Below are positions 1 to 8,348 of a stretch of DNA of 64,000 bases, piece after piece. The notes under the pieces were generated by a model, which was given only the letters and a program-made list of their open reading frames with translations, searched no databases and was not told where the DNA came from. This DNA is from Pigmentiphaga kullae (GTDB taxonomy: Bacteria > Pseudomonadota > Gammaproteobacteria > Burkholderiales > Burkholderiaceae_B). The stretch's first letter is position 1. Each line of letters begins with the position of its first letter. The DNA is taken from assembly GCF_004216695.1 (NCBI RefSeq), contig NZ_SGXC01000001.1, forward strand, positions 248,001 through 312,000, written 5' to 3'. The position numbers and the translations under genes are program-made.

Positions 1-143
1 GACGATCCAGTCAACGCAAGTCTGGTCGTGTGCATGGACACACCAGAAGGCATCAATGCGGCCAGCTGCGGCTCGGCGAGCTGATTTCCTGAAGGCAAGA
101 TCAGCCCCAGCCGGGCCCGCGTCCCATAGTTGATTTGTCTCAC
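1..143 (-). CDS. Asp/Glu racemase / maleate isomerase-like protein, N-terminal part
   Basis: This gene runs off the left edge, so only about 47 N-terminal residues are visible. From a GTG at 141-143 the minus strand reads an opening typical of the Asp/Glu racemase, maleate cis-trans isomerase and arylmalonate decarboxylase superfamily: a basic-hydrophobic strand (RARLGLILPSGN), then AEPQLAALMPSGVS and MHTTRLALTG, matching the family pattern 'R-I-G-L-I-V-P-S-x-N-x-x-x-E-P-E ... P-x-G-V-S-x-H-x-T-R'. These cofactor-independent enzymes isomerise or decarboxylate small dicarboxylic acids. The gene is divergent from the Bug receptor at 453, so the two probably share a control region. The start is inferred from family length; the upstream GGA is a weak ribosome site. 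Confidence 0.6.
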   Translation of the reverse strand, partial: MRQINYGTRARLGLILPSGNQLAEPQLAALMPSGVSMHTTRLALTGS

Positions 144-328
144 GAGTCCGTTCGGGATAACGCGCCCGGTCCATGTGCAATGTTCATGTCGTCCTCCGTT
201 GGCATGCCGTGTTGCCGGCTTTTTTGCTTGGCTGGATTCTTCAGCATGCCCGCTGGCCCGCCAAGCGGTGGACGCGAATACAGAGTATTCAGAATTTCAA
301 TGAGCCTGTCTTTGCGGGCACCGCTCCC

Positions 329-345
329 CTATTCATCTAACGAAT
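329..345. promoter_or_regulatory. Possible operator in the divergent control region 144-452
   Basis: The 309-base gap between the left-edge gene and the Bug gene holds no convincing gene. It contains the inverted repeat TATTC-N7-GAATA, inside which the 11-mer ATCTAACGAAT (335-345) also occurs at 8300-8310 in front of the dioxygenase operon. The right half resembles the CTAA half of the TTAG-N4-CTAA palindromes at 4458 and 8294; the left half is degenerate. Regulation by the same MarR protein is inference. Confidence 0.35.
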
Positions 346-452
346 AGGCTCAATGCGTCATCGCACATTGCGCATCGTCTGACAGTCCATAAAATACTTA
401 GAACTCGAACGATATTCTCGAGATCTTATAAAAATTCGATAGGAGACAAGAT

Positions 453-1427
453 ATGAGATGGCGCCCTTTTGCATCAATGATGGCAGCCCGTATGGTCCTA
501 ACGACGGCCCCGGCGCATGCTGCCGAGCGCAATGCGTATCCCAGCCGTCCCGTCCGTATGGTGGTGCCGTTCCCGCCCGGTGGACCGACCGGCATCTTGG
601 CCCGCGTGCTTGGCCAGCACCTCTCAGAGAGTCTTGGGCAGCCTTTCGTTGTGGAGAACAAGTCAGGCGCGAATACGTTGATAGGCGCCGAGCTGGTCGC
701 CCGCTCTGCTCCTGACGGCTACACACTGCTAATGGCTGTGGACAACACGCTCGTCATGAATCAGTTCCTCCATAGCCGGCTCTCTTATGACCCGGTGAAA
801 GATTTTTCTCCAATCGCCAAGGTGGCCGATTCTCCACTGATCTTGGTCAGTGGGAAGGATGGCCCGAAGACGCTTGATGAACTTGCTGCATTGGCACGCG
901 CTCAGCCGGGCAAGATTTCTCATGGCTACGGAACTATCACATCCCAGTTGGCTGGCGAGATGTTGAAGAGTGAGCTGGGGCTGGACATGGTCGGCGTCTC
1001 CTATCGCGGAAGTAACGGAACAATCCAAGGGATGCTTTCACAAGATGTCACGTTCGTCATCGACGGCGTTGCCACAGCTCTTCCCCATATCAAGGGTGGC
1101 AAGCTCCACGCCCTTGCGAACCTCAGCCAAACTCGCATCCCGGACCTGCCCGCATTGAGCCCAGCGGCCGATCACCCGCGCTTGCACGAGATGAACGTAG
1201 CTGTTTGGATGGCGCTAGTTGCTCCCGCCGGGACACCCGACGCGGTCATCCAAAAAATCGAGGCAGGAGTCAGCGCTGCTTTAAAGAAGCCTGACGTTCA
1301 AGAAAAACTGTTGGGAGCCGGTCTGGTGCCAAAGGCCGGCACGTCCGCAGAGCTCAAGCAGCTGATTAGGGCGGAATCTGCCCGCTGGAAGCCCGTCATC
1401 GAGCGCGCTGCAATCAAGATCCAATGA
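453..1427 (+). CDS. Bug-family (TctC-type) periplasmic solute receptor
   Basis: Tripartite tricarboxylate transporter receptor of 324 residues, a normal length. It should bind a carboxylate in the periplasm and hand it to TctA/TctB membrane subunits, which are not encoded in this window. Family blocks are present: YPSRPVRMVVPFPPGGPTG after the leader, VVENKSGANTLIGAELVARSAPDGYTLL near 70-90, and a C-terminal APAGTPDAVIQKIEAG segment. The N-terminus is a poor signal peptide (few hydrophobic residues before AHAAE), so export is likely but not certain. A ribosome site AGGAGA lies just upstream of the ATG. It overlaps or closely precedes the cupin gene, forming a three-gene operon with the amidohydrolase. 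Confidence 0.9.
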   Translation: MRWRPFASMMAARMVLTTAPAHAAERNAYPSRPVRMVVPFPPGGPTGILARVLGQHLSESLGQPFVVENKSGANTLIGAELVARSAPDGYTLLMAVDNTLVMNQFLHSRLSYDPVKDFSPIAKVADSPLILVSGKDGPKTLDELAALARAQPGKISHGYGTITSQLAGEMLKSELGLDMVGVSYRGSNGTIQGMLSQDVTFVIDGVATALPHIKGGKLHALANLSQTRIPDLPALSPAADHPRLHEMNVAVWMALVAPAGTPDAVIQKIEAGVSAALKKPDVQEKLLGAGLVPKAGTSAELKQLIRAESARWKPVIERAAIKIQ

Positions 1428-1486
1428 ACCCGGCGATTCCGCGTCGCCCCTTAAATTCAGCATTGCCCCTCAATAAAGGAATCATC

Positions 1487-2014
1487 ATGTCGAGTTTGCC
1501 CACAACTGAAGCTGCTCCCGTCGCGCCTATTGCCAATAGTGCCGATGAATGGCGAGATGAGATGGCCCGCTTGTCGCAGTCGGCCGTACCGAGTTTTTTT
1601 AAAATTCGCGCGAGACTTCCGATCGAGGGCCGCACCAATCAGGTACTGGGCGCGTCACGGCACATGAACGTGGTGCTGAAGACCTATGCGAGCGGCGGTG
1701 AAAACGAATTGCACGCTCATTCGAACGAGGATCATGTCTTTGTCGTCATGCAAGGCAGTGCCTTGTTTTACGGCCCGCGGGGAGAAACGCGGCGTGTGGT
1801 GAAAAACGAGTGCGTGCTGATTCCTTGCGGCGCGTTTTACTGGTTCCAGGCTGAAGCAAACGAGCCGCTCGTGATGCTGCGCATTGGCGCTGCCGTCAAC
1901 CCGGATACCGATGTGCTTGCGCGTGTCGATCCTGACGGCATGCCTTTCGATGGCTACTCGGAAAAGAACAAGGAAGTCGCATATCGCCTGCATGAAGACC
2001 AGTGGTTCGAATAA
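1487..2014 (+). CDS. Cupin-domain protein
   Basis: Single-domain cupin of 175 residues. The first cupin motif is visible as GGENELHAHSNEDHVFVVMQG-like spacing (G-x5-H-x-H-x-N-E...G), followed by an intervening strand and a second part with IPCGAFYWFQAE, so metal binding by the HxH/E set is plausible. Its reaction is unknown; cupins near Bug receptors are often ring-opening dioxygenases, isomerases or sensors. I chose the ATG at 1487, preceded by AAAGGA, over an upstream in-frame ATG at 1424 that lies inside the end of the Bug gene. It sits between the Bug receptor and an amidohydrolase in one operon. Confidence 0.8.
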   Translation: MSSLPTTEAAPVAPIANSADEWRDEMARLSQSAVPSFFKIRARLPIEGRTNQVLGASRHMNVVLKTYASGGENELHAHSNEDHVFVVMQGSALFYGPRGETRRVVKNECVLIPCGAFYWFQAEANEPLVMLRIGAAVNPDTDVLARVDPDGMPFDGYSEKNKEVAYRLHEDQWFE

Positions 2015-2071
2015 CGCCTGCCAAGTGACGTATCAAGCTCCCTTATCTACTGACATCCCCGAGCACACCCT

Positions 2072-2945
2072 ATGCCTATCCTTTGCCAACCACCGTTGAC
2101 TTCGGAACGCCGCCCCACTGTGCGTGCGCCTCAGGGCGCGACCGATTGCCACGTCCATGTCTACGGCCCGAACAGCGATTACACGCTCGCTTCAACGAGG
2201 ACTTTCGATGTGCCCGAGGCGCTTCCCGCAGATTTGGCAGGCACGCTTGATCGGCTGGGAATCGATCGTGTTGTCCTGGTTCAACCAAGCGGGTACGGCG
2301 TAGATAATCGGCGCCATCTTGACGCGATGCGCGAAGTCGGGCGTCCAGCCCGGATGATCGCTGCGTTACGGGCCGATACGCCGGACCCAGACCTCGACGC
2401 AATGCACGAAGCTGGCGTGCGCGGCGTGCGTTACACGATTAAACATGCGGGAGCCGCCCCGCTGACCGAGATGCCCATCCTGGCCGAAAGGATTAAGCGG
2501 TTGGGCTGGCATGTGCAGTTGCACGTGATGAACGATGGAGGCGGCGTGCCTCTGGCCGACATGGAGTCGACCTTGGCCCGACTTCCAGTGGACGTGGTCA
2601 TAGACCACCTGGGATCTCTGCGAGCCTCCGACGGCATTGACCAACAGGGATTCCAAGCGTTGCTGAGGCTCGTCGGGCGCGGAAGGACTTGGGTGAAGCT
2701 CTCTGCGGGATACCGGTTGTCGAACACCTCTCCGCCATACAGCGACCTGGTGCCATTCGTTCAAGCGCTTCTGGAACAAAACGCTAACCACCTGCTATGG
2801 GGGAGCGACTGGCCTCACGTGTCCTTTGAAGGGTTCGATGCCGGATACGGCCGATCTGCTTGATCAGATGACCGCCTGGATTCCTGATACGGCTGTTCTC
2901 GAGCAGATCCTGGTCGAAAACCCAGCCGAGCGGTATGGCTTCTAG
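2072..2945 (+). pseudogene. TIM-barrel amidohydrolase (COG3618/LigI-like), frameshifted near its end
   Basis: Metal-dependent hydrolase related to 2-pyrone-4,6-dicarboxylate lactonase (LigI) and other COG3618 lactonases. Visible are the first-strand DCHVHVYGP motif, the middle HVQLHV and VIDHLG strands, and LLWGSDWPH near the end. In the frame of the ATG the protein stops at 2863 (263 residues), but the +1 frame from about 2834 continues with MPDTADLLDQM ... ILVENPAERYGF and stops at 2945, exactly the usual C-terminus. Removing one G from the GGG at 2831-2833 restores about 290 residues. The break is therefore a real mutation or a one-base sequence error. It is the last gene of the operon starting at 453. 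Confidence 0.75.
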
Positions 2946-2995
2946 AGAATGCAGTTCTCACACCAGACGCCCTTCGAGGCGAAGAAGAGCGGTCA

Positions 2996-3607
2996 TTACC
3001 GTAGGACTCGCGGGCCGAGACTTAGCAACGCGCCCATCATTGCACCATACACATGAGCAGATACGATGATCGCGCCGCCGATCATCTCCTCTTCCGATGC
3101 GCCGGGCCCAACCCAAACCTGGGAGGCAAGCCGACCGACTATCAGGAGCAACAGAGTGGTCATACGCCAGTCGCGGCCCGCAGATGGCAAGCTGCCTCGC
3201 ACCAACACACCATAGATCACGCCCGACAGTCCTACGTAATGGGCTAACTTCGGGTCAAGCAACAGCAGGCCGAGCCCAACGCCTATCGCCATCGCACCTA
3301 CTTCCAGCCAAAATCGGCGGCGGGCGAACAATTTGGGAAACAGCAATGCGCCCACTATCCACCCACCTACGTTAAGCAGGCAATGAGTCCAGCCAAGGTG
3401 TACCAGCTGCCCGGTAAGCAAGCGCCACGCCTCGCCGTCAAGAATTGCGGCGCGATCGTAGCGCAGAGACATCGTCGACTCCGGCGCCAACAATTGAAGC
3501 ACGAGAAGCATCAAAACGACTGCACTGGAATTGCCAAAGCCTCGCCCGAACGGTTTGTCACTTTGGGGCACTTCTTGAGGCGGCGACATGGTCGGCAACT
3601 CACGCAC
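2996..3607 (-). CDS. rrtA: Rhombosortase-like rhomboid intramembrane serine protease
   Basis: Membrane protein of 203 residues (197 from a later ATG) with about six hydrophobic segments. The WRLLTGQLVHLGWTHCLLNV block (61-80), the nucleophile motif GLSG with Ser128, and the late AHVYGAMMGA helix with His185 give the rhomboid Ser/His dyad in the short form typical of rhombosortases, which cleave GlyGly-CTERM sorting signals of secreted proteins. The GTG start overlaps the end of the MarR gene by 8 bases, so translation is probably coupled. Two genes away, the exported hydrolase at 4593 ends in a Gly-rich/hydrophobic/basic tail, a plausible dedicated substrate. The rhomboid fold is clear; the rhombosortase assignment rests on length, motifs and this neighbour. 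Confidence 0.75.
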   Translation of the reverse strand: MRELPTMSPPQEVPQSDKPFGRGFGNSSAVVLMLLVLQLLAPESTMSLRYDRAAILDGEAWRLLTGQLVHLGWTHCLLNVGGWIVGALLFPKLFARRRFWLEVGAMAIGVGLGLLLLDPKLAHYVGLSGVIYGVLVRGSLPSAGRDWRMTTLLLLIVGRLASQVWVGPGASEEEMIGGAIIVSAHVYGAMMGALLSLGPRVLR

Positions 3608-4157
3608 TCAGAGCTCGGCGCTCTCGGCTATGCGTCGGGAGAGCTCCCGCGTCGAAGGCATTGTTCACGTGCGCCTCGTCTTCGGCCAAGTTAGTAATGA
3701 TCGCTAGCAGCACTTTGCGCGCAGTACGGATCTCGGCGGGCTTAAGCCCCTTGGTGCCGATGTCATTGATTTCTTCAGCCAGCGGCACCAGCTTCTTTTT
3801 CAGTGCTTTACCTTTGCGCGTCAGGAAAACATGCATGTTCTTCTTGTTGCCCGGCAGGTGCTTGCGCTCGACGTAGCCCAAAGCTTCCATTGCCTTCATC
3901 GCCGAAAAGGTGGTCGGTTCCTGCACGCCAGCTTGCTCACTCAATTCGCGTTGCGTCAGCCCATCAGACTCCCACAGGATCCGTAAAAACGCCCAGTGCC
4001 CGAACGAGACATCATGCTCCGTCAGACGCATCTGAAGGCCGCGTACCAATGCGCGCGTCGCGTCTTTCACAAGGTGAGCCAGGCGATCGTCGGGAACGGC
4101 CTCGCGCCAATGGTCGAGGACGGTCCGCGTTTCTTCGTTTGAATTCATGCTTCGCAA
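3600..4157 (-). CDS. MarR-family transcriptional regulator
   Basis: Winged-helix regulator of 185 residues. The central domain has the MarR helix-turn-helix with GLTQRELSEQAGVQEPTTFSAMKAME followed by the wing GYVERKHLPGNKKNMHVFLTRKG (the N in place of the usual D of the wing is noted). These dimers usually repress aromatic catabolism or efflux genes and are released by phenolic or aryl-CoA ligands. It is divergent from the exported hydrolase at 4593 and cotranscribed with the rhomboid. A TTAG-N4-CTAA palindrome at 4458-4469 lies between the divergent genes, and a second copy precedes the dioxygenase operon at 8349, so it may control both; that link is inference. Confidence 0.9.
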   Translation of the reverse strand: MRSMNSNEETRTVLDHWREAVPDDRLAHLVKDATRALVRGLQMRLTEHDVSFGHWAFLRILWESDGLTQRELSEQAGVQEPTTFSAMKAMEALGYVERKHLPGNKKNMHVFLTRKGKALKKKLVPLAEEINDIGTKGLKPAEIRTARKVLLAIITNLAEDEAHVNNAFDAGALPTHSRERRALSA

Positions 4158-4592
4158 CGCTTCATGTTTAAGAGATGGCCAGAGGTAGGTGACCCGGCGG
4201 AAGCATAGCCGGGCTGCTGCAAGGCACTCACTATAAACGCCCTTGATAGCGAAGAACTAAGTGGCGAAGGAGAGCGCTTTGCGGCGTGCAATCGACATTT
4301 TCCGAAGCGCCTAATTCAGTCCGCTTGGATTCCTCCCGATTTGTGCTCACGCCTTCGCGTTGCCGGTTCGTACGCGATTGCAAGCAGCTCAAGGGTTTCT
4401 CCTCTCACTCGAATCGGCTCGATGCGCTTGACACACCGAACCTTAATCAATATTCTATTAGAGAGCTAATTAAATTATTAGATTGCTTAGCTTTTTTAGA
4501 AGAGGTTGAGGTAGCGTTCTGGCCCAACTGCATGGCACGCCTGCGACATCGAATGCGGCGGCACATAACGACGTACATCAGGAGACAAGACA
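4158..4592. promoter_or_regulatory. Divergent control region with TTAG-N4-CTAA palindrome
   Basis: The 435 bases between the MarR gene and the hydrolase hold no gene. A markedly AT-rich stretch (about 4440-4505) contains TTAGAGAGCTAA at 4458-4469, arms TTAG/CTAA with four bases between, and nearby TTATTAGA. The same arms occur at 8294-8305. A MarR-type dimer site placed 120 bases upstream of the hydrolase start is the simplest reading. Confidence 0.5.
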
Positions 4593-6062
4593 ATGAACCC
4601 AATCAGGATAGTGGCCTGTTTGCTCGCAGCTGTTGCGTGCGCAAGCGGCGCTGCTCAGGCCCAAAGCCGCCCGACTTACTACACGAGTGGCGGTGTCAAG
4701 GCGCTGTACTACACGCCCGACGCAAATCCCAATCCGAAGGTGGCCTTTCTCATCGTGCATCGCACGGGCAATTATTTGAGCCACATTGGTTGTTCGGAGC
4801 TTTCCAAGCGCGGGTATGCGGTTTTCTGCATGAACACCCGCTTCGAGAACAACGAGTTCCAGGTCGATTGGGACCGCATTGCACTCGACGTAAAGGTCGG
4901 TGTCGAATATTTGCGTAAGCAGCCGGGGATCGAGAAAGTGATCCTCTTCGGTCATAGCGGCGGCGGGCCGACCGTAAGTTTTTACCAAGCCGTAGCGGAG
5001 AAAGGCATCGGTTTTTGCCAGGACACGCGCAAGATCGTTCCCTGCAATAACGACCTAGCGAATCTTCCCCCAGCCGACGGTCTGATCCTCGCCGATGCGC
5101 ACCCAGGTGTTCCGGTCATCTTGCTTCGTAGCCTGAATGGATCGGTGTTGCGCGAAACGCCGGGCGCCTTTGATCCGGCGCTTGATCCTTACAGCCCCGC
5201 CAATGGCTATAACGCTGCGGGCGCCTCGACTTACTCACCCGACTTCCAAGCGCGTTATTTTGCTGCCCAGTCGCGCCGCATGAATTCGCTGATCGCCGAA
5301 GCTGATCGCCGCACCAAAGACATTGCGGCCGGCAAAGGGCCTTTCCCCGACAACGATCAATTCGCGATTCCGCATGGCGGCAATCCGGGAGCAGGTCCTG
5401 GCGGAGCATCGCAGCTGCATAGCCTCGATCCGCAAATTTCACTGCGCAAAACCCAGCGTCCTCAAAAGTTGATCCGCAACGATGGCTCGATCGACCGCCA
5501 GCTTGTGACAACCGTGAGCCCAGTGGAGCTCGATACGCTGGCTTCGACGATGTCGTTCAACCGCGGTACGAAGCAGTTATCGCTGCGCTCGTTCCTGTCC
5601 ACCCAAGCGGTGCGCTCTACAAACTCGCTGGATGGGATCGACCATTGTTCGAGCAACAACTCAACGATCTGCGCGGTAGGTGCGATCTCAGTGCCAACCC
5701 TTGTCATGGGGATGGGAGGCTATCTGTTCATCCGGGACTCCGAAGAGGAATTTGATGCTTCGGCGGCCAAGGACAAGGATCTGGTGTTCATTGAAGGCGC
5801 AACGCATGGCTTCACGCCCTGCGCCAACTGCATGAACACAGGTGGCGCTGCGGCCTATTCGAATAGCGTCAAAAACCTATTTGATTACGTCGACGGCTGG
5901 GCTTCCCCAAGATACCGGGCAGATTCCAGTCCCGTCCTGAGCGGAGGCGGCAGCATGTCGCTCGAAGCTTTGGCCGGGTTGGCTGTCCTGGCTGCACTCA
6001 TCGCTTTGACGCGCTGGCGTGGTCTCGTCACTCATTTGATTGGACTTCGGGCCCGCCGCTGA
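4593..6062 (+). CDS. Exported alpha/beta hydrolase with GlyGly-CTERM-like C-terminal sorting tail
   Basis: Protein of 489 residues. A signal peptide (residues 1-24, cleavage after AQA) is followed by an alpha/beta hydrolase domain: nucleophile elbow GHSGGG with Ser122, a late strand PTLVMGMGGY around 360-375 and the putative catalytic His405 in GATHGFTPC. Extra cysteines (CxxC near 410) fit an extracytoplasmic protein. The last 44 residues are a Gly-rich linker (GGG at 451-453), a hydrophobic helix (about 456-473) and a basic end, the layout of a GlyGly-CTERM signal, though the basic tail is longer than usual. A rhombosortase-like protease is encoded nearby. Beside a phthalate pathway, a surface esterase releasing an aromatic acid from its ester is a reasonable guess; the substrate is not shown. 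Confidence 0.8.
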   Translation: MNPIRIVACLLAAVACASGAAQAQSRPTYYTSGGVKALYYTPDANPNPKVAFLIVHRTGNYLSHIGCSELSKRGYAVFCMNTRFENNEFQVDWDRIALDVKVGVEYLRKQPGIEKVILFGHSGGGPTVSFYQAVAEKGIGFCQDTRKIVPCNNDLANLPPADGLILADAHPGVPVILLRSLNGSVLRETPGAFDPALDPYSPANGYNAAGASTYSPDFQARYFAAQSRRMNSLIAEADRRTKDIAAGKGPFPDNDQFAIPHGGNPGAGPGGASQLHSLDPQISLRKTQRPQKLIRNDGSIDRQLVTTVSPVELDTLASTMSFNRGTKQLSLRSFLSTQAVRSTNSLDGIDHCSSNNSTICAVGAISVPTLVMGMGGYLFIRDSEEEFDASAAKDKDLVFIEGATHGFTPCANCMNTGGAAAYSNSVKNLFDYVDGWASPRYRADSSPVLSGGGSMSLEALAGLAVLAALIALTRWRGLVTHLIGLRARR

Positions 6063-6145
6063 ACGCACGGATACGACTGACTTTTCTACTCCGCCCCTCG
6101 CGCAGTTTCGTCTGTGCGAAGGGCTAACTCACGTCTGGAATCACC

Positions 6146-7108
6146 ATGCCATCTCCCCTCCGACTCGCCGTCGCCGGCGTGCTAGCTCTTGCTGTCACCC
6201 TGCCTGCGATCGCACAAGACGCCGATCGAGCCTGGCCAAAGAAGCCCATCCGGATGATCGTTCCGTTTACGCCAGGTGGCAGCAATGACGTTCTCGCCCG
6301 TTCTTTAAGTCAACATCTTGGCAAGACATGGGGCCAACCGGTCGTCGTTGAGAACAAGCTTGGTGCAGCGGGCAACATTGGCGCTGAACTCGTTGCCCGC
6401 GCTCCCTCAGACGGCTACACGTTGTTGATCGCTGCCAACAACGTGATGTCCGTGAATCCGGCGTTGTACCGACTTGGCTTCGACCCGGCCAAGGATTTCG
6501 CACCCGTCAGTCTGCTGGGCACGGTTCCGATAGTGCTGGTCGTCAACCCCAGTTTGCCAGCCAAGGATGTCGCGCAGTTGGTCAGTTACGCCAAAGCGAA
6601 CCCAACCAAGTTGAACTATGCATCTTCAGGAACCGGTTCGCCCCAGCATTTGTCTGCTGAACTTTTCAACAAATTGGCTGGCGTGCGGATGACGCATGTG
6701 CCGTACAAGGGCGCTGCGCCTGCAACTGCGGACGTTCTTGCCGGTCAAGTGCAAGTACTGTTTGCGCCGATCAATTCTGTTCTTCCCCACATCAAGTCTG
6801 GCAAATTGCGGGCGCTGGCGGTCGCCGGCGAATCTCGCGCGCAGTTGCTCCCTGATGTACCAACAATTGCCCAGGCTGGCTACCCGGCCTACCGCAGCGA
6901 CATCTGGATTGCGTTAGTTGCACCAGCAGGCACGCCGGCCGACGTCGTGCGCCAGATTCAGACTGAGACACGCAACACGCTGGCCGACCCTGCGGTGATC
7001 GAAACACTGGCTCAGCAGGGCATCGAGGCCAAATCCACCACGCCAGACGCCCTGCGCGCACTCGCCGCAAGCGACCTGGCGCGCTGGACAGACGTCATCA
7101 AGTCGTAG
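6146..7108 (+). CDS. Bug-family periplasmic solute receptor
   Basis: Receptor of 320 residues with a good signal peptide ending in PAIAQ (about 1-24) and all family blocks: WPKKPIRMIVPFTPGGSNDV, VVVENKLGAAGNIGAELVA, PSDGYTLLI, the NYASSGTGSPQHL loop that contacts carboxylate ligands, and APAGTPADVVRQI. It lies 83 bases after the exported hydrolase and before a second receptor, all on the plus strand leading into the phthalate-type operon. A role in binding phthalate or the acid released by the hydrolase is inferred from position; TphC of terephthalate users belongs to this family. No TctA/TctB partner is in the window. Confidence 0.92.
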   Translation: MPSPLRLAVAGVLALAVTLPAIAQDADRAWPKKPIRMIVPFTPGGSNDVLARSLSQHLGKTWGQPVVVENKLGAAGNIGAELVARAPSDGYTLLIAANNVMSVNPALYRLGFDPAKDFAPVSLLGTVPIVLVVNPSLPAKDVAQLVSYAKANPTKLNYASSGTGSPQHLSAELFNKLAGVRMTHVPYKGAAPATADVLAGQVQVLFAPINSVLPHIKSGKLRALAVAGESRAQLLPDVPTIAQAGYPAYRSDIWIALVAPAGTPADVVRQIQTETRNTLADPAVIETLAQQGIEAKSTTPDALRALAASDLARWTDVIKS

Positions 7109-7221
7109 GGCATCGTTGCGGATCAGCAGCCATAACGGCGACGAATGCCGCATGCCCTTCAACGCTTCTTCTCACTCAACCCATTTGCGCACCACGCGCC
7201 TATCCGCTTCTGGAGCATTCC

Positions 7222-8232
7222 ATGTCCCTGTCCTTCCTGCGGGCAACCCCGCTTCCTCTGACCCTAGCTCTTGCATTGTTTGGGACGGCGGCCTCCGTGG
7301 CCATCGGCCCCGCATTCGCAGCCGATGACGGCGCAAGCTACCCGAATCGAGTCATTCGTTTCGTGGTGCCTTACGCCCCGGGCGGCTTGCCAGACACAGT
7401 CGCCCGCGTCGTAGCCCAGCGTCTTACCGAACACATGGGGCAGAGTGTGGTCGTCGAGAACAAGCCAGGCGCCAACGGGGTGATTGCTGCCCAGACGTTG
7501 AAAAGCGCCCCCAGGGATGGATACACATTCTTGGTCACTGACGGCTCAATGATGTCGATCAATCCAGCCATTTATAAAAACCTGGCCTACGACCCAGCCA
7601 AGGATTTCGTTCCAGTATCGCTCGTTGCTACATCGCCGTTGTTTCTAGCCGCAAACACAGAGCTCAAGGTCAACACGCTTCAGGAATTCGTTGCGCTAGC
7701 CAAAAGTAAGCCGGGCGAGTTGAATTACGGATCATCAGGCATCGGCAGCAGCCACCACTTGACCATGGAGGCAGTCAAAGCTGCTCTGAACCTTCAAATT
7801 AGCCATGTGCCGTTTCGAGGGTCGGGTCAGTCGGTGCCGGCGCTTGTAGGCAATCAGGTCGGCGTTGTATTCGCCGCCCTGCCTTCTTTGTCGGGATTTG
7901 CCGAGAACGGCAAGGTAAAAATCCTGGCCACAAATTCCGCTTCGCGCTCGGCGCTTGCTCCCGACATCCCCGCTATCTCGGAAATCATTCCCGGCTTCAA
8001 TTTCGCGGTGACAGTCGGCGTTCTGGCCGCAACAGGGACGCCGTCCTACGCGGTTACCAAAATAAACGCTGAGGTGACTCGTGCTCTCAAGACGCCTGAA
8101 GTCATCAAACAATTGAACACCCTTGGAATTGAGCCGGTTGGTGGTCCCGCTGATCGTTACGCCGCGGCCATTGCCGAGGAAGGAAAACGCTACCAAGGCG
8201 CGATCAAGGCAGCAGGCATCAAAGCTGAGTAA
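7222..8232 (+). CDS. Bug-family periplasmic solute receptor
   Basis: Second receptor in tandem, 336 residues, with a long signal peptide ending near AFAAD (about 1-34). Blocks YPNRVIRFVVPYAPGGLPDT, VVVENKPGANGVIAAQ, NYGSSGIGSSHHLTME and ATGTPSYAVTKI are all present. It is clearly diverged from the receptor at 6146, so the pair likely recognises different acids rather than being a recent duplication. The 110-base gap downstream carries its own promoter and palindrome for the oxygenase operon, so this gene may belong to the transcript of the hydrolase. Confidence 0.92.
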   Translation: MSLSFLRATPLPLTLALALFGTAASVAIGPAFAADDGASYPNRVIRFVVPYAPGGLPDTVARVVAQRLTEHMGQSVVVENKPGANGVIAAQTLKSAPRDGYTFLVTDGSMMSINPAIYKNLAYDPAKDFVPVSLVATSPLFLAANTELKVNTLQEFVALAKSKPGELNYGSSGIGSSHHLTMEAVKAALNLQISHVPFRGSGQSVPALVGNQVGVVFAALPSLSGFAENGKVKILATNSASRSALAPDIPAISEIIPGFNFAVTVGVLAATGTPSYAVTKINAEVTRALKTPEVIKQLNTLGIEPVGGPADRYAAAIAEEGKRYQGAIKAAGIKAE

Positions 8233-8254
8233 TTCGAGCAGAGAGCAACCTGCA

Positions 8255-8306
8255 TTGGACAAAACCCCAGGCTTCTCATACACTCCAATTTAGTTAGATA
8301 TCTAAC
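8255..8306 (+). promoter_or_regulatory. Promoter and perfect 14-bp operator of the dioxygenase operon
   Basis: A -35-like TTGGAC (8255-8260) and -10-like TACACT (8279-8284) are spaced 18 bases. Immediately downstream lies the perfect palindrome GTTAGATATCTAAC (8293-8306), placed where a bound repressor would block transcription. Its core TTAG-N4-CTAA also occurs at 4458-4469 upstream of the exported hydrolase. Confidence 0.55.
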
Positions 8307-8348
8307 GAATCGAATAAAGATTCTGCAAACATCTGTCGAGGGCAAATC

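Noticed and set aside
135-347. 70-residue plus-strand frame
   Set aside because: It is antisense to the start of the left-edge gene for its first bases, has no ribosome site and no motif.
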